NCBI GenBank assembly: GCA_051011595.1
Contig: JBPCTQ010000279.1
Span: 1 to 15,664, forward strand
Origin: JAOUEE01 sp051011595
GTDB lineage: Bacteria; Actinomycetota; Acidimicrobiia; Acidimicrobiales; SHLQ01
Reading direction: 5' to 3'
DNA: 15,664 bases
Shown here in pieces: positions 1 through 6,183 of this stretch. The first letter of the stretch is position 1, and every line of letters begins with the position of its first letter. Both the position numbers and the translations under genes were made by a program. The notes beneath the pieces were generated by a model, which saw nothing but the letters and a program-made list of their open reading frames with translations, had not been told where the DNA came from and did no database searches.

Positions 1-65
1 GACCGTTTGGCCGCGGTTTCGGCCCGATCGAGCAATTGGCGCACGGTGGGGCCGGAGTGGGTCAC
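1..65 (-). CDS. ksgA: 16S rRNA dimethyladenosine transferase KsgA/RsmA, N-terminal fragment
   Basis: Only the first 21 codons lie in the window; the gene continues past position 1. The visible peptide contains VRQLLDRAETAAKR, which resembles the N-terminal 'LL.R.G..A.+.LGQNF' region just before the SAM-binding site of KsgA, the enzyme that dimethylates two adjacent adenosines near the 3' end of 16S rRNA. The conserved LGQNF itself would fall outside the window. GTG at 65 is the first start available in this frame after the in-frame stop of the upstream rpf gene (110-108), and a weak GGTGA lies four bases before it. The stronger argument is context: metG-tatD-rpf-ksgA is a well-known actinobacterial order. 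The identity rests on a short peptide plus synteny. Confidence 0.6.
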   Translation of the reverse strand, partial: MTHSGPTVRQLLDRAETAAKR

Positions 66-107
66 CGCTTCACCGTAGAGCGTCGGCCCATGGCCTCCGT
101 CTCGAGG

Positions 108-857
108 TCAGTGCAGGTGGTACCCACACGACGGCCAGGGGCTCGAACCCCGCAGCCGCCACAACGCCACAGCCATGGCGTCCTGGTCACCGGGCGCCGC
201 CGCAGCCGGATCGACACCGACCAGATGACTGGCCGCACCACCGGCCACCCAGTCCCAGGTCTCCTGGCTGAATTGGTAGGCCCCGCGGTAGGCCCCGCTG
301 GGACTGATCGCGGCGTAGTTGCCGCCACTTTCACAGTTGCGCAGGGCCGCCCACTGGGCCGCCGTGGGTTCTCCCGGATTGGCCGGGGCCGCGGTGGTGG
401 TCGGTGGCGGTTCGGTGGGAGGCGGCGGAGGCGGTTCGGTGGTGGTGGGGGGTGGCGGTTCGGTGGGAGGCGGCGGAGGCGCCTGGGTGGGGGCGGGCGC
501 CTCGGTGGGGGAAGGCGAAGCGGCCTCGACGGGCGCCTCGGTGGTTGTGGTGGAGTCGGCCGGGATCGTGGTGGTGCCGCCGGCGTCGGCGGCCAACCCG
601 ATGGCCACCTCGGTGTTTCGGGCCACGGCGGCCGCTCGGCCGGCCCGCCATGCGTCGGCTCGGCGAACGAGGTCGGGCGAAGGGTCGCCGGCCGGTGCGA
701 TCGGCACCTCGGGCGCGATCGTCGTCGGCACCACGGCGGGGGCCGTGGCCGCGGCGGTCTCGCCATCAGCTGACGAGCCACCCTCGAGAAGCAGGAGTGG
801 GATCGAGGCCAGCGCCACCAACACGGCAAGCGCGATACGCCATCTGTCCCGACTCAC
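108..857 (-). CDS. Resuscitation-promoting-factor-like secreted transglycosylase
   Basis: Predicted 249-residue exported protein. Residues 8-24 form one hydrophobic segment (signal peptide or membrane anchor). Residues about 30-160 are Ala/Pro/Thr-rich, with a PPPPTTTEPPP-type linker at 127-156 suited to crossing the cell wall. The C-terminal 80 residues (about 165-249) are an Rpf domain, a lysozyme-like fold that cleaves peptidoglycan glycan strands. The NCESGGNY motif places the catalytic glutamate at E176, and C175 and C244 match the conserved disulfide pair. The G-A-Y-x-G-A-Y-Q-F-x-x-x-T-W stretch and the closing W-P-S-C-G are typical. There are no LysM, G5 or DUF348 domains, so it is simpler than RpfB although it sits at the rpfB position between tatD and ksgA. 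The GTG start is chosen because it keeps charged residues before the hydrophobic segment; no Shine-Dalgarno sequence is close by. Confidence 0.88.
   Translation of the reverse strand: MSRDRWRIALAVLVALASIPLLLLEGGSSADGETAAATAPAVVPTTIAPEVPIAPAGDPSPDLVRRADAWRAGRAAAVARNTEVAIGLAADAGGTTTIPADSTTTTEAPVEAASPSPTEAPAPTQAPPPPPTEPPPPTTTEPPPPPPTEPPPTTTAAPANPGEPTAAQWAALRNCESGGNYAAISPSGAYRGAYQFSQETWDWVAGGAASHLVGVDPAAAAPGDQDAMAVALWRLRGSSPWPSCGYHLH
403..481. repeat. 31-bp direct repeat in the Pro/Thr linker of the Rpf gene
   Basis: Positions 403-433 and 451-481 are identical over 31 bases, offset by 48 bases (16 codons). They encode the duplicated PPPPPTEPPPPTTTE-like linker of the Rpf protein. It is an in-frame internal duplication, so unequal recombination here would change linker length without breaking the gene. 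Confidence 0.9.
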
Positions 858-917
858 GTTCGTAGCCAGAGTCTCCGTCCCTTCTCCTGGCCTCTGGTCC
901 CGAATGGGTCGACCGAG

Positions 918-945
918 GACATACGGTACGGACTCCGTAACACAA
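918..945 (-). promoter_or_regulatory. Candidate rpf promoter with a palindrome in the spacer
   Basis: Reading the minus strand, TTGTGT (complement of 940-945) and TATGTC (complement of 918-923) are 16 bases apart and could be weak -35 and -10 boxes. The spacer contains the perfect palindrome TACGGA-C-TCCGTA at 927-939. The leader to the GTG start would be about 55 bases. The box assignment is by eye and weak; the palindrome is exact. Confidence 0.35.
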
Positions 946-958
946 ATGCAAACATTTG
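943..958. promoter_or_regulatory. Inverted repeat CAAATG-N4-CATTTG upstream of rpf
   Basis: Two perfect 6-base arms separated by CAAA form a 16-base dyad that overlaps the proposed -35 box and lies four bases from a second palindrome at 927-939. It is AT-rich against a GC-rich background, which makes it stand out. It is a candidate repressor or activator site for the rpf gene; no regulator can be named from sequence. Confidence 0.4.
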
Positions 959-976
959 GTCACAGAACCGTGATCG

Positions 977-1735
977 TCACTCCACCCCGTAGAAGGAGCA
1001 GGCATTGGCCGTGGTCGCGGCGGCCACCGACGCCACCGGCCGATCTCGGACCTGCGCCACACCCTCGCCGACCAGCGCCACCAGGGCCGGCCGATTGGGC
1101 TGCCCACGGTGGGGAACAGGCGTCAGATAAGGCGAGTCGGTCTCGACCATGATCCGATCGTCGGGCACCAACCGCACGGCCGCCCGTAGCTCATCAGCGG
1201 TCTTGAAGGTGACGATGCCGCTGATCGAGATCATGGCGCCACGGTGCAGGGCCGGTTCCACCTCCTGGGGTCCCCCGGTGAAGCAGTGGAACACCGTGCG
1301 AGGCGGCACCCCCTCGGAGTCGAGGATGGCGAACGTGTCGTCCCAGGCATCTCGGGTGTGGATCACCAGCGGCAACTGGTGCTGGTGGGCCAGGCCCACC
1401 TGAGCGGCGAACACGTCTCGTTGCGTGGGTCGAGGCGAATGGTCGTAGTGATAATCGAGGCCGGCCTCCCCCACGGCCACTACCCGCGGGTGGGCCAACA
1501 GGTCCTCGAGCCCGTCACAGCCCCCGGTGGCGTCGTGGGGATGCACCCCCGCGGTGGCCCACACCGACGGATGGCGCTCGGCCACGGCAATGGCCTGGCC
1601 GGACCGCTCCAGGTCGGTGCCCACCGTCAACAGCCGGTCGACCCCCACTCGAGCGGCCTCGGCCACCACCTCGTCGCTGTCGGCACCCGTGGGCAGGTGA
1701 CAGTGCTGGTCGAACCAACGGTGTGGGGCCGTCAC
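977..1735 (-). CDS. tatD: TatD-family metal-dependent deoxyribonuclease
   Basis: 252-residue TIM-barrel metallohydrolase, near the usual family length of about 260. Members are metal-dependent DNases linked to DNA repair and DNA degradation. The metal ligands are all visible: HCH at residues 11-13, the glutamate in VGEAGLDYHYD, the histidines in VIHTRDA and FHCFTG, and the aspartate in ETDSPYL. A longer reading frame extends upstream to 1861, but it would run inside metG. The GTG at 1735-1733 overlaps the metG stop (1734-1732) as GTGA and places HCH at the expected distance from the N-terminus, so I chose it. Translation is probably coupled to metG. An independently controlled rpf follows after 119 bases. 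Confidence 0.93.
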   Translation of the reverse strand: MTAPHRWFDQHCHLPTGADSDEVVAEAARVGVDRLLTVGTDLERSGQAIAVAERHPSVWATAGVHPHDATGGCDGLEDLLAHPRVVAVGEAGLDYHYDHSPRPTQRDVFAAQVGLAHQHQLPLVIHTRDAWDDTFAILDSEGVPPRTVFHCFTGGPQEVEPALHRGAMISISGIVTFKTADELRAAVRLVPDDRIMVETDSPYLTPVPHRGQPNRPALVALVGEGVAQVRDRPVASVAAATTANACSFYGVE

Positions 1736-3237
1736 GACTTGAGACGGGGAAACAGCGGGTCGCCGGCCGCCACCGACACCGCTCCGGGATATCCGCCCCA
1801 CGCCGCGGCCGCCGGAAGTCGCTGCTCGGCCACCGTGCCCCCCATACCGATACGGGTCCACGCCGTCTCACTGGCGGTGGGGGTGGCCGGGCTGGCCAGG
1901 ATGCACACGATCCGGACCGCCTCGAGGGCGTCGCCCATCACCGCATCGACCTCGGGACCGGGGTCGAGCTTCCAGGGTTCGCGTTGTTGCAGATAGTCGT
2001 TGGTCTCACGAATCAGCCGCCAGGTGGCCTCCAGGGCGTTTGCGGGCTGGAAACGGTCCCAGGCGGCGGCCGCGTCGGCGTAGACGTCGGCGGCCACTGC
2101 AGCCAGCACGCTGTCGGGCTGGGGGGCCGGGCCCACCCCACCACACTTCTTGTCGACCACGGTGCAGACCCGCTGCACCAGGTTGCCGAAGTTGTTGGCC
2201 AGGTCGCTGTTGTAGCGGCTCAGCAGGGCCTCGTAGCTGAAGTCGCTGTCGGGCCCGAAGCTGTTGTCACGCAACAACGAGTAGCGGAAGCCATCAACCC
2301 CGAAGTCGGCCACCAGGTCGGCCGGGGCGATCTTGTTGACCCCGGTCTTGGACATCTTCTCCCCGCCCACCAACAAGAAGCCGTGTACATGGAACCGGGG
2401 CAGCGGTTCGATACCGGCCGCCATCAACATCGCCGGCCAGTAGACGCAGTGGAACCGCAGGATGTCCTTGCCCAACACGTGATGGGTGTGCGGCCACCAG
2501 TGGGCGAAGCGGTCGTCGTCGGCCCCGAATCCGGCCGCGGTGGCGTAGTTGATGAGGGCGTCGTACCAGACGTAGAACACGTGGTTGTCGTCCCATGGCA
2601 CCGGCACCCCCCAGCTGATGCTCGAGCGGCTGATCGACACGTCGTCGAGGCCCTGGCGGATCAGCCCCAGGGCCTCGTTGCGGTAGCCGTCGGGGGTGAT
2701 GGCGTCGGGTTGTTCGGCCAGCCACTGCTGGAGCGGCTCGGCGAAGGCCGACAGCTTGAAGAAGTAGTTGTCCTCGCGCATCTGCTCGACGGGGCGTTTG
2801 TGAATGGGGCAACAGCCGTCGATGAGGTCGTCTTCGGTGTAGTAGGCCTCACACGACACGCAGTACGCACCTTCGTAGACACCAGCCTCGATGTAGCCGT
2901 TGTTGTACGCCCGGGTGAGCAGTTCCTGCACAGCCTGGTGATGGCGGGGTTCGGTGGTGCGAATGAAGTCGTCGTTGGAGATGTCGAGCAGTTCCCACGC
3001 CTCGCGAAAACGGCTGCTCGTCTGGTCGGCCTGCTCGATGGGGCTCAGCCCGTGTTCTTCGGCACTGCGCTGCACCTTCAGACCGTGTTCGTCGGTGCCG
3101 GTGAGGAAGAAGACCTCCTCACCCAACAGCCGATGCCACCGGGCCACCGCATCGGCGTTGAGGGTGGTGTAGGCGTGGCCCACGTGGGGCACGTCGTTGA
3201 CGTAGTAGATAGGGGTCGTCAGGAAGATCCGGGACAC
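1732..3237 (-). CDS. metG: Methionyl-tRNA synthetase
   Basis: 501-residue cytoplasmic class I aminoacyl-tRNA synthetase that charges tRNA-Met. The HIGH signature appears as HVGH at 18-21 and the KMSKS loop as KMSKT at 294-298. A zinc-knuckle insertion has C126-x2-C129 and C142/C143-P-I-H146. The WxLIRETNDYLQQREPWKL stretch near 406-424 belongs to the anticodon-binding helical domain. There is no C-terminal tRNA-binding extension, so this is the short form. The GTG start lies exactly six bases downstream of a TAGGCT hexamer, which suggests a leaderless mRNA that begins at or next to the start codon; no Shine-Dalgarno sequence is present. The gene heads a unit with tatD (4-base overlap). Confidence 0.97.
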   Translation of the reverse strand: MSRIFLTTPIYYVNDVPHVGHAYTTLNADAVARWHRLLGEEVFFLTGTDEHGLKVQRSAEEHGLSPIEQADQTSSRFREAWELLDISNDDFIRTTEPRHHQAVQELLTRAYNNGYIEAGVYEGAYCVSCEAYYTEDDLIDGCCPIHKRPVEQMREDNYFFKLSAFAEPLQQWLAEQPDAITPDGYRNEALGLIRQGLDDVSISRSSISWGVPVPWDDNHVFYVWYDALINYATAAGFGADDDRFAHWWPHTHHVLGKDILRFHCVYWPAMLMAAGIEPLPRFHVHGFLLVGGEKMSKTGVNKIAPADLVADFGVDGFRYSLLRDNSFGPDSDFSYEALLSRYNSDLANNFGNLVQRVCTVVDKKCGGVGPAPQPDSVLAAVAADVYADAAAAWDRFQPANALEATWRLIRETNDYLQQREPWKLDPGPEVDAVMGDALEAVRIVCILASPATPTASETAWTRIGMGGTVAEQRLPAAAAWGGYPGAVSVAAGDPLFPRLKS

Positions 3238-3243
3238 GGGGCG

Positions 3244-3249
3244 AGCCTA
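3244..3249 (-). promoter_or_regulatory. -10 hexamer TAGGCT for a leaderless metG transcript
   Basis: On the minus strand the order is CGGTAGGCT, then CGCCCC, then the GTG start of metG. A -10 box ending seven bases before the start base would place transcription initiation at or next to that codon. There is no recognisable -35 box. The same spacing recurs before three other genes in the window. Confidence 0.6.
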
Positions 3250-3269
3250 CCGACCTGGCGCCGGGCCCC

Positions 3270-3286
3270 CGGGTTGTTTCAACCCG
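3270..3286 (-). terminator. Hairpin spanning the rmuC stop codon
   Basis: CGGGTT and AACCCG form a perfect 6-base stem around a 5-base loop. The rmuC stop (3281-3279) lies at the loop/stem junction. There is no T-run after it, so it is not a classical intrinsic terminator. It sits between rmuC and the metG promoter and may act as a weak terminator or a 3'-end protector. Confidence 0.4.
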
Positions 3287-4553
3287 CGTCGCGCAGCTCC
3301 GACAAGTCGTCACGCCCGAACAGCGGCTCGACCGCAGGATCATCGGCTGCGGGCGTCGGGTCGGGGGCAACCGACGCAGCCGACGAGTCGGGGTCGAGGC
3401 TGCGATCGGCCCGCAGATCGTCGATACGTTTGAACGCCCGGCCCATCTGGTTGGTGCGGGCCGCACTGAGTTCACCGAAGGAGTTGGTGAGTGTGCCCAG
3501 GTGTTTGCCGACCTTGGTGACCTGGTCGCTGAACTTCTTCCACTCGCCCTCGACCCGGCCCAACTCGACCAGGATCTGATCAGATGTCTTCTCCAGCCGG
3601 AACTGGTCGACGGCCTGTCGGATCACGGCCAGCACGGCAAAGAGAGTGAAGGGGGAACACAGCACCACCTTCTGGGCCAACGCCTGATCGACCAGATCGG
3701 GGTCGTTCTCGTGCAGGAAGGCGTAGACCGACTCGTTGGGGATGAACAGCAGCACCGAGTCGACGGTGGTCTCGGCATCGACGTACCCCCGATCGGCGAT
3801 CTCCCGCACCCGAGCCCGAACGTCGCGACTGAACTGGCGCCGGGCCGCGTCGGCGGCGGTCTCGTCGGAGGCTTCGAGGAACTTCAGGTAGTTGTCGACG
3901 GGGAACTTCACGTCCATGTTCATCACCATCCCGCCGGGCAGGAAGAAGGTGAGATCGGGGATACCTCCGGTGGCCATCTGGCGCTGCCGGCAGTAGTTCA
4001 CTCCCTCGACGAAACCGGCCGCCACCAGAACGTCTTCGGCCATTCGTTCGCCCCACTGACCTCGCCGCTTCGGGCTGGCCAGGGCATCGCGCAGCTGGGC
4101 GGTGGTCTGATGCAGCTCACGATGGTGTTCGCCGGCCGCCTTGAGTTCGGTGGTGAGCGAGCTCAGCTGCGACGTGCTCTGGCGACGCATACCTTCCACC
4201 TTCTCCCCCATCAACCGCAGCTGCTCGTCGATGGCCGCCGCCCGCTGTTCGAAGCTCTGGCTGCGCAGGTCGAGCTCGGACGACGAAGCGGCCAGCTTGG
4301 CGTCGAGGGTGGCGCCGGCCACCTGCACGGCGTTGGTCACCGCGGCCTCGACCACCCGCTCTCGGTCTTCTCCCACCACAACGGCGGTGGCCTCTCGTTC
4401 GACCAACACCTGGGCCACCGCGGCGGCGATGGCCTGCTGCTGCACGGACTGTTGGGTGGCGGTGCGGCGCCGGGAACTGACCAGGGCCGCTGTGAGGCCG
4501 GCCACCAGGCCGACGGTAACGCTGACGATGATGATGGGGATCATGGTCACCAT
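3279..4553 (-). CDS. rmuC: RmuC family membrane-anchored putative nuclease
   Basis: Predicted 424-residue protein with the standard RmuC layout. One N-terminal membrane segment (about residues 4-26) is followed by a long Ala/Gln/Glu-rich coiled-coil region (about 30-160) and the conserved RmuC domain (about 163-385). Within the domain, GQWGE (165-169), PDLTFFLPG (199-207) and DVKFPVDNY (214-222) match the family blocks; PD followed by D-V-K fits its PD-(D/E)xK nuclease-like core. RmuC was described in E. coli as limiting DNA rearrangement at inverted repeats; the biochemical role is poorly defined. The last 40 residues are acidic, Pro-rich and probably disordered. ATG 4553 and ATG 4544 are both possible starts, and a GTG at 4604 is possible but would add a non-hydrophobic extension. 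Confidence 0.9.
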   Translation of the reverse strand: MVTMIPIIIVSVTVGLVAGLTAALVSSRRRTATQQSVQQQAIAAAVAQVLVEREATAVVVGEDRERVVEAAVTNAVQVAGATLDAKLAASSSELDLRSQSFEQRAAAIDEQLRLMGEKVEGMRRQSTSQLSSLTTELKAAGEHHRELHQTTAQLRDALASPKRRGQWGERMAEDVLVAAGFVEGVNYCRQRQMATGGIPDLTFFLPGGMVMNMDVKFPVDNYLKFLEASDETAADAARRQFSRDVRARVREIADRGYVDAETTVDSVLLFIPNESVYAFLHENDPDLVDQALAQKVVLCSPFTLFAVLAVIRQAVDQFRLEKTSDQILVELGRVEGEWKKFSDQVTKVGKHLGTLTNSFGELSAARTNQMGRAFKRIDDLRADRSLDPDSSAASVAPDPTPAADDPAVEPLFGRDDLSELRDAG

Positions 4554-4588
4554 TGTGCGGAGGGGGTCGGACAATCTCGGGGATGGGG

Positions 4589-4620
4589 GCCGAGATCGTT
4601 GCAATTCCAGCGATCTCGGC
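4589..4620. repeat. 10-bp inverted repeat between rmuC and the Flp pilin gene
   Basis: GCCGAGATCG (4589-4598) and CGATCTCGGC (4611-4620) are perfect complements around the 12-base spacer TTGCAATTCCAG. It lies 36 bases before the rmuC start, in the divergent gap. It could be an operator or an RNA hairpin in an rmuC leader; position alone does not decide. Confidence 0.6.
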
Positions 4621-4763
4621 GGCGAGCGCCATCGGCGCGGGCCGCCGCGCGGGCGTCGTCATCGTGGGTCACCCGACTCATTTCGGTTGAGCGCGGGTGT
4701 GGGGCCGTCGATGAACCGGTTGTCCCCAGTCCCAGTCACTACAAAGAATCTGAGAGTTGTCCC

Positions 4764-4940
4764 ATGCTCAGTCTCATCATCGGTCATCTGACCGCCCGCC
4801 TCGGAAACGAGGAACGAGGAGCCAGCCTCGTCGAGTACGCCTTGCTGGTCGCGTTGATCGCGATCGTCTGCATCGCGGCCGTCACGCTGCTCGGCGGCAC
4901 GGTGCAAGAACCGTACAGCGAGCTCAGTAGCGCCCTGTAG
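4764..4940 (+). CDS. flp: Flp/Fap-type class III prepilin
   Basis: 58-residue prepilin. The short positively and negatively charged leader ends in NEERG19, followed by ASLVEYALLVALIAIVCIAAV, which is the typical Flp hydrophobic stretch with glutamate at +5 and tyrosine at +6 after the cleavage glycine. A TadV/CpaA-like prepilin peptidase would cut after G19, and the mature 39-residue subunit would polymerise into a Tad pilus. ATG 4764 gives a normal leader length; GAGAG at 4752-4756 is a possible weak ribosome site. No other tad/cpa genes are nearby, so assembly functions must be encoded elsewhere. It stands alone between rmuC (divergent) and rsmI (convergent). Confidence 0.9.
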   Translation: MLSLIIGHLTARLGNEERGASLVEYALLVALIAIVCIAAVTLLGGTVQEPYSELSSAL

Positions 4941-4944
4941 GGCG
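4931..4944 (+). terminator. Short hairpin over the flp stop codon
   Basis: CGCCC-TGTA-GGGCG is a perfect 5-base stem. The TAG stop of the pilin gene (4938-4940) is in the loop and first stem base. No T-run follows. It lies in the 15-base gap between convergent flp and rsmI and could serve both directions; a second small stem (CGGG 4951-4954 with CCCG 4961-4964) surrounds the rsmI stop. Confidence 0.4.
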
Positions 4945-4955
4945 ATGGGTCGGGC

Positions 4956-5783
4956 TCAGTCCCGGCCCAGCGTGAGCTCATACACCCGGCGACGGCTGAG
5001 TCCCATCTCCGCGGCCACCGTGCGGGCGGCCGAGGCGTGTGATTCGCCGGCCGCCATCGCCGCAGCCACCGCGGCCACGACATCGCCGTCGGCCGCCGGT
5101 GGTGCTGGTGGTGCACCGCCGACGATCACCACCACCTCACCCTTCACCCCATCGCCGGCCCACTGAAGGGCGCCGTCGAGGTCACCTCGATAGACCTCCT
5201 CGTGGCGTTTGGTGAGCTCACGGGCCACGGCCACCGGGCGATCGCCGCCCAGTGTGGCGGCCAGGTCGTCGAGGGTTCGAACCAAGCGATGGGGAGCTTC
5301 GAACAGCACCGACGTCCGCTCTTCGGTGGCCAGCGCCGCCAGCCGTTCGGCCCGGCCTCCGCCCCGCCGGGGCAGGAATCCCTCGAAGCAATAGCGCGCG
5401 GCCGGCAACCCCGACAGGGCCAGGGCGGCGATTCCCGCTGACGGGCCGGGCACCACCTCGATCGAATGCCCGCGGTCGAGCGCCGCCGCGATGAGCCGTT
5501 CGCCCGGATCGGACACCACCGGCATGCCCGCGTCGGACACCAACACGACCCGCTCTCCCCGATCGAGGCGTTCGACGATGCGCTCACATTGGTCGACTTC
5601 GGTGTGTTCGTTCACCACCACCATCGGCGGGGTGGGCAAACCGGCGTGGGAGAACAGCTTGCGGGTCCGGCGAGTGTCCTCGCATGCCACCAGATCGGCT
5701 GACGACAACGCGTCGACTGCTCGGGGGGCAAGATCACCCAGATTGCCGATCGGGGTGGCCACGATCACCAGCCGCCCGCTCAC
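4956..5783 (-). CDS. rsmI: 16S rRNA (cytidine-1402-2'-O)-methyltransferase RsmI
   Basis: 275-residue SAM-dependent methyltransferase of the tetrapyrrole-methylase fold that 2'-O-methylates C1402 in the decoding centre of 16S rRNA. Conserved blocks are present: VATPIGNLGD (8-17), CEDTRRT (34-40), VSDAGMPVVSDPG (82-94), VPGPSA (111-116) and FEGFLPR (133-139). The C-terminal 45 residues are Ala-rich and end in a helix-turn-helix-like segment (SHASAARTVAAEMGLSRRRVYEL) typical of the family. The frame is open back to 5822, but GTG 5783 overlaps the DUF192 stop as GTGA and puts ATPIGNLGD at the usual distance from the start. It is therefore probably translationally coupled to the upstream DUF192 gene. 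Confidence 0.95.
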   Translation of the reverse strand: MSGRLVIVATPIGNLGDLAPRAVDALSSADLVACEDTRRTRKLFSHAGLPTPPMVVVNEHTEVDQCERIVERLDRGERVVLVSDAGMPVVSDPGERLIAAALDRGHSIEVVPGPSAGIAALALSGLPAARYCFEGFLPRRGGGRAERLAALATEERTSVLFEAPHRLVRTLDDLAATLGGDRPVAVARELTKRHEEVYRGDLDGALQWAGDGVKGEVVVIVGGAPPAPPAADGDVVAAVAAAMAAGESHASAARTVAAEMGLSRRRVYELTLGRD

Positions 5784-6109
5784 GACCTGACCTCGAGCTC
5801 GTCGCCGACCGTGAGCCCCCATTGCCGGAAGGACCCGGCCTCGGCCTCGATGACCGCCCGGGCGGCGAACACAGGACGCAGCAGACGATGCCGGGCCACC
5901 GTGGCTGTACGCACCACGACGAGGTCGGCATCACACCAGGCCACGTCGATGGCGAAGCGCATCCCCACCGTGTGCACCGATCGCACCGGACGAAGCAGCA
6001 GCGCACCCTCGATCCCGTCGCGACCGAGCAGGCCGCGCCGCCGCGACCGTCGGCTCTCGGCGATTTCGAGACTGGCCAGCACCGTGCCGTCACAGACCAA
6101 CCACGACAT
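5780..6109 (-). CDS. DUF192 family protein
   Basis: 109-residue small beta-rich protein of unknown function. Family hallmarks are visible: the R-x-x-GLLGR turn near 25-30, VHTVGMRFAIDVAWCD at 45-60 and the closing WGLTVGDELEV at 97-107. Many bacterial homologues carry a signal peptide; this one does not and is likely cytoplasmic. A GTG at 6115 is in frame, but ATG 6109 lies six bases after a TACGCT hexamer, the same spacing seen for other apparently leaderless genes here, so I chose it. It overlaps rsmI by four bases and is probably co-expressed with it. I infer no function. Confidence 0.85.
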   Translation of the reverse strand: MSWLVCDGTVLASLEIAESRRSRRRGLLGRDGIEGALLLRPVRSVHTVGMRFAIDVAWCDADLVVVRTATVARHRLLRPVFAARAVIEAEAGSFRQWGLTVGDELEVRS

Positions 6110-6115
6110 GTGCAC

Positions 6116-6121
6116 AGCGTA
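6116..6121 (-). promoter_or_regulatory. -10 hexamer TACGCT for leaderless DUF192-rsmI
   Basis: The minus strand reads GCATACGCT, GTGCAC, ATG. The hexamer-to-start spacing of six bases is identical to that at metG, the PHP gene and queF. No -35 box is recognisable and no Shine-Dalgarno precedes the start. Confidence 0.6.
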
Positions 6122-6143
6122 TGCGGTCTGTCACGGCCCTCTC

Positions 6144-6167
6144 GACCCGGCCCGGCACCGGCGGGTC
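6144..6167 (-). terminator. Candidate hairpin downstream of ychF
   Basis: GACCCG (6144-6149) and CGGGTC (6162-6167) are perfect complements around a GC-rich 12-base interior. It lies 17 bases after the ychF stop and 23 bases before the proposed DUF192 -10 box. There is no T-run, so termination is only inferred from position. Confidence 0.4.
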
Positions 6168-6183
6168 AGGAGCGCGGCGCGGG

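Noticed and set aside
62..91. Nine-codon ORF (MGRRSTVKR) ending in a GTGA overlap with the ksgA start
   Set aside because: Considered as a coupling leader peptide. The GGAGG before it is only two bases from its ATG, too close to work well, and such short frames arise by chance.
403..481. Possible CRISPR-like or mobile repeat
   Set aside because: There are only two copies, in frame, encoding a Pro/Thr linker with no spacer pattern; it is an internal coding duplication.
858..976. ydaO/yuaA-type c-di-AMP riboswitch upstream of rpf, as in Streptomyces rpfA
   Set aside because: I could not find the conserved riboswitch core sequences, and the candidate leader of about 55 bases is too short to hold one.
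1723..3579. 618-codon plus-strand open frame opposite metG
   Set aside because: It is an antisense shadow caused by GC-biased third positions; the minus strand carries an unmistakable methionyl-tRNA synthetase with HIGH and KMSKS motifs.
4555..4763. Additional small gene in the rmuC-flp gap
   Set aside because: Reading frames here have no start with a ribosome site and no recognisable protein features; the gap is better explained by the inverted repeat and promoters.
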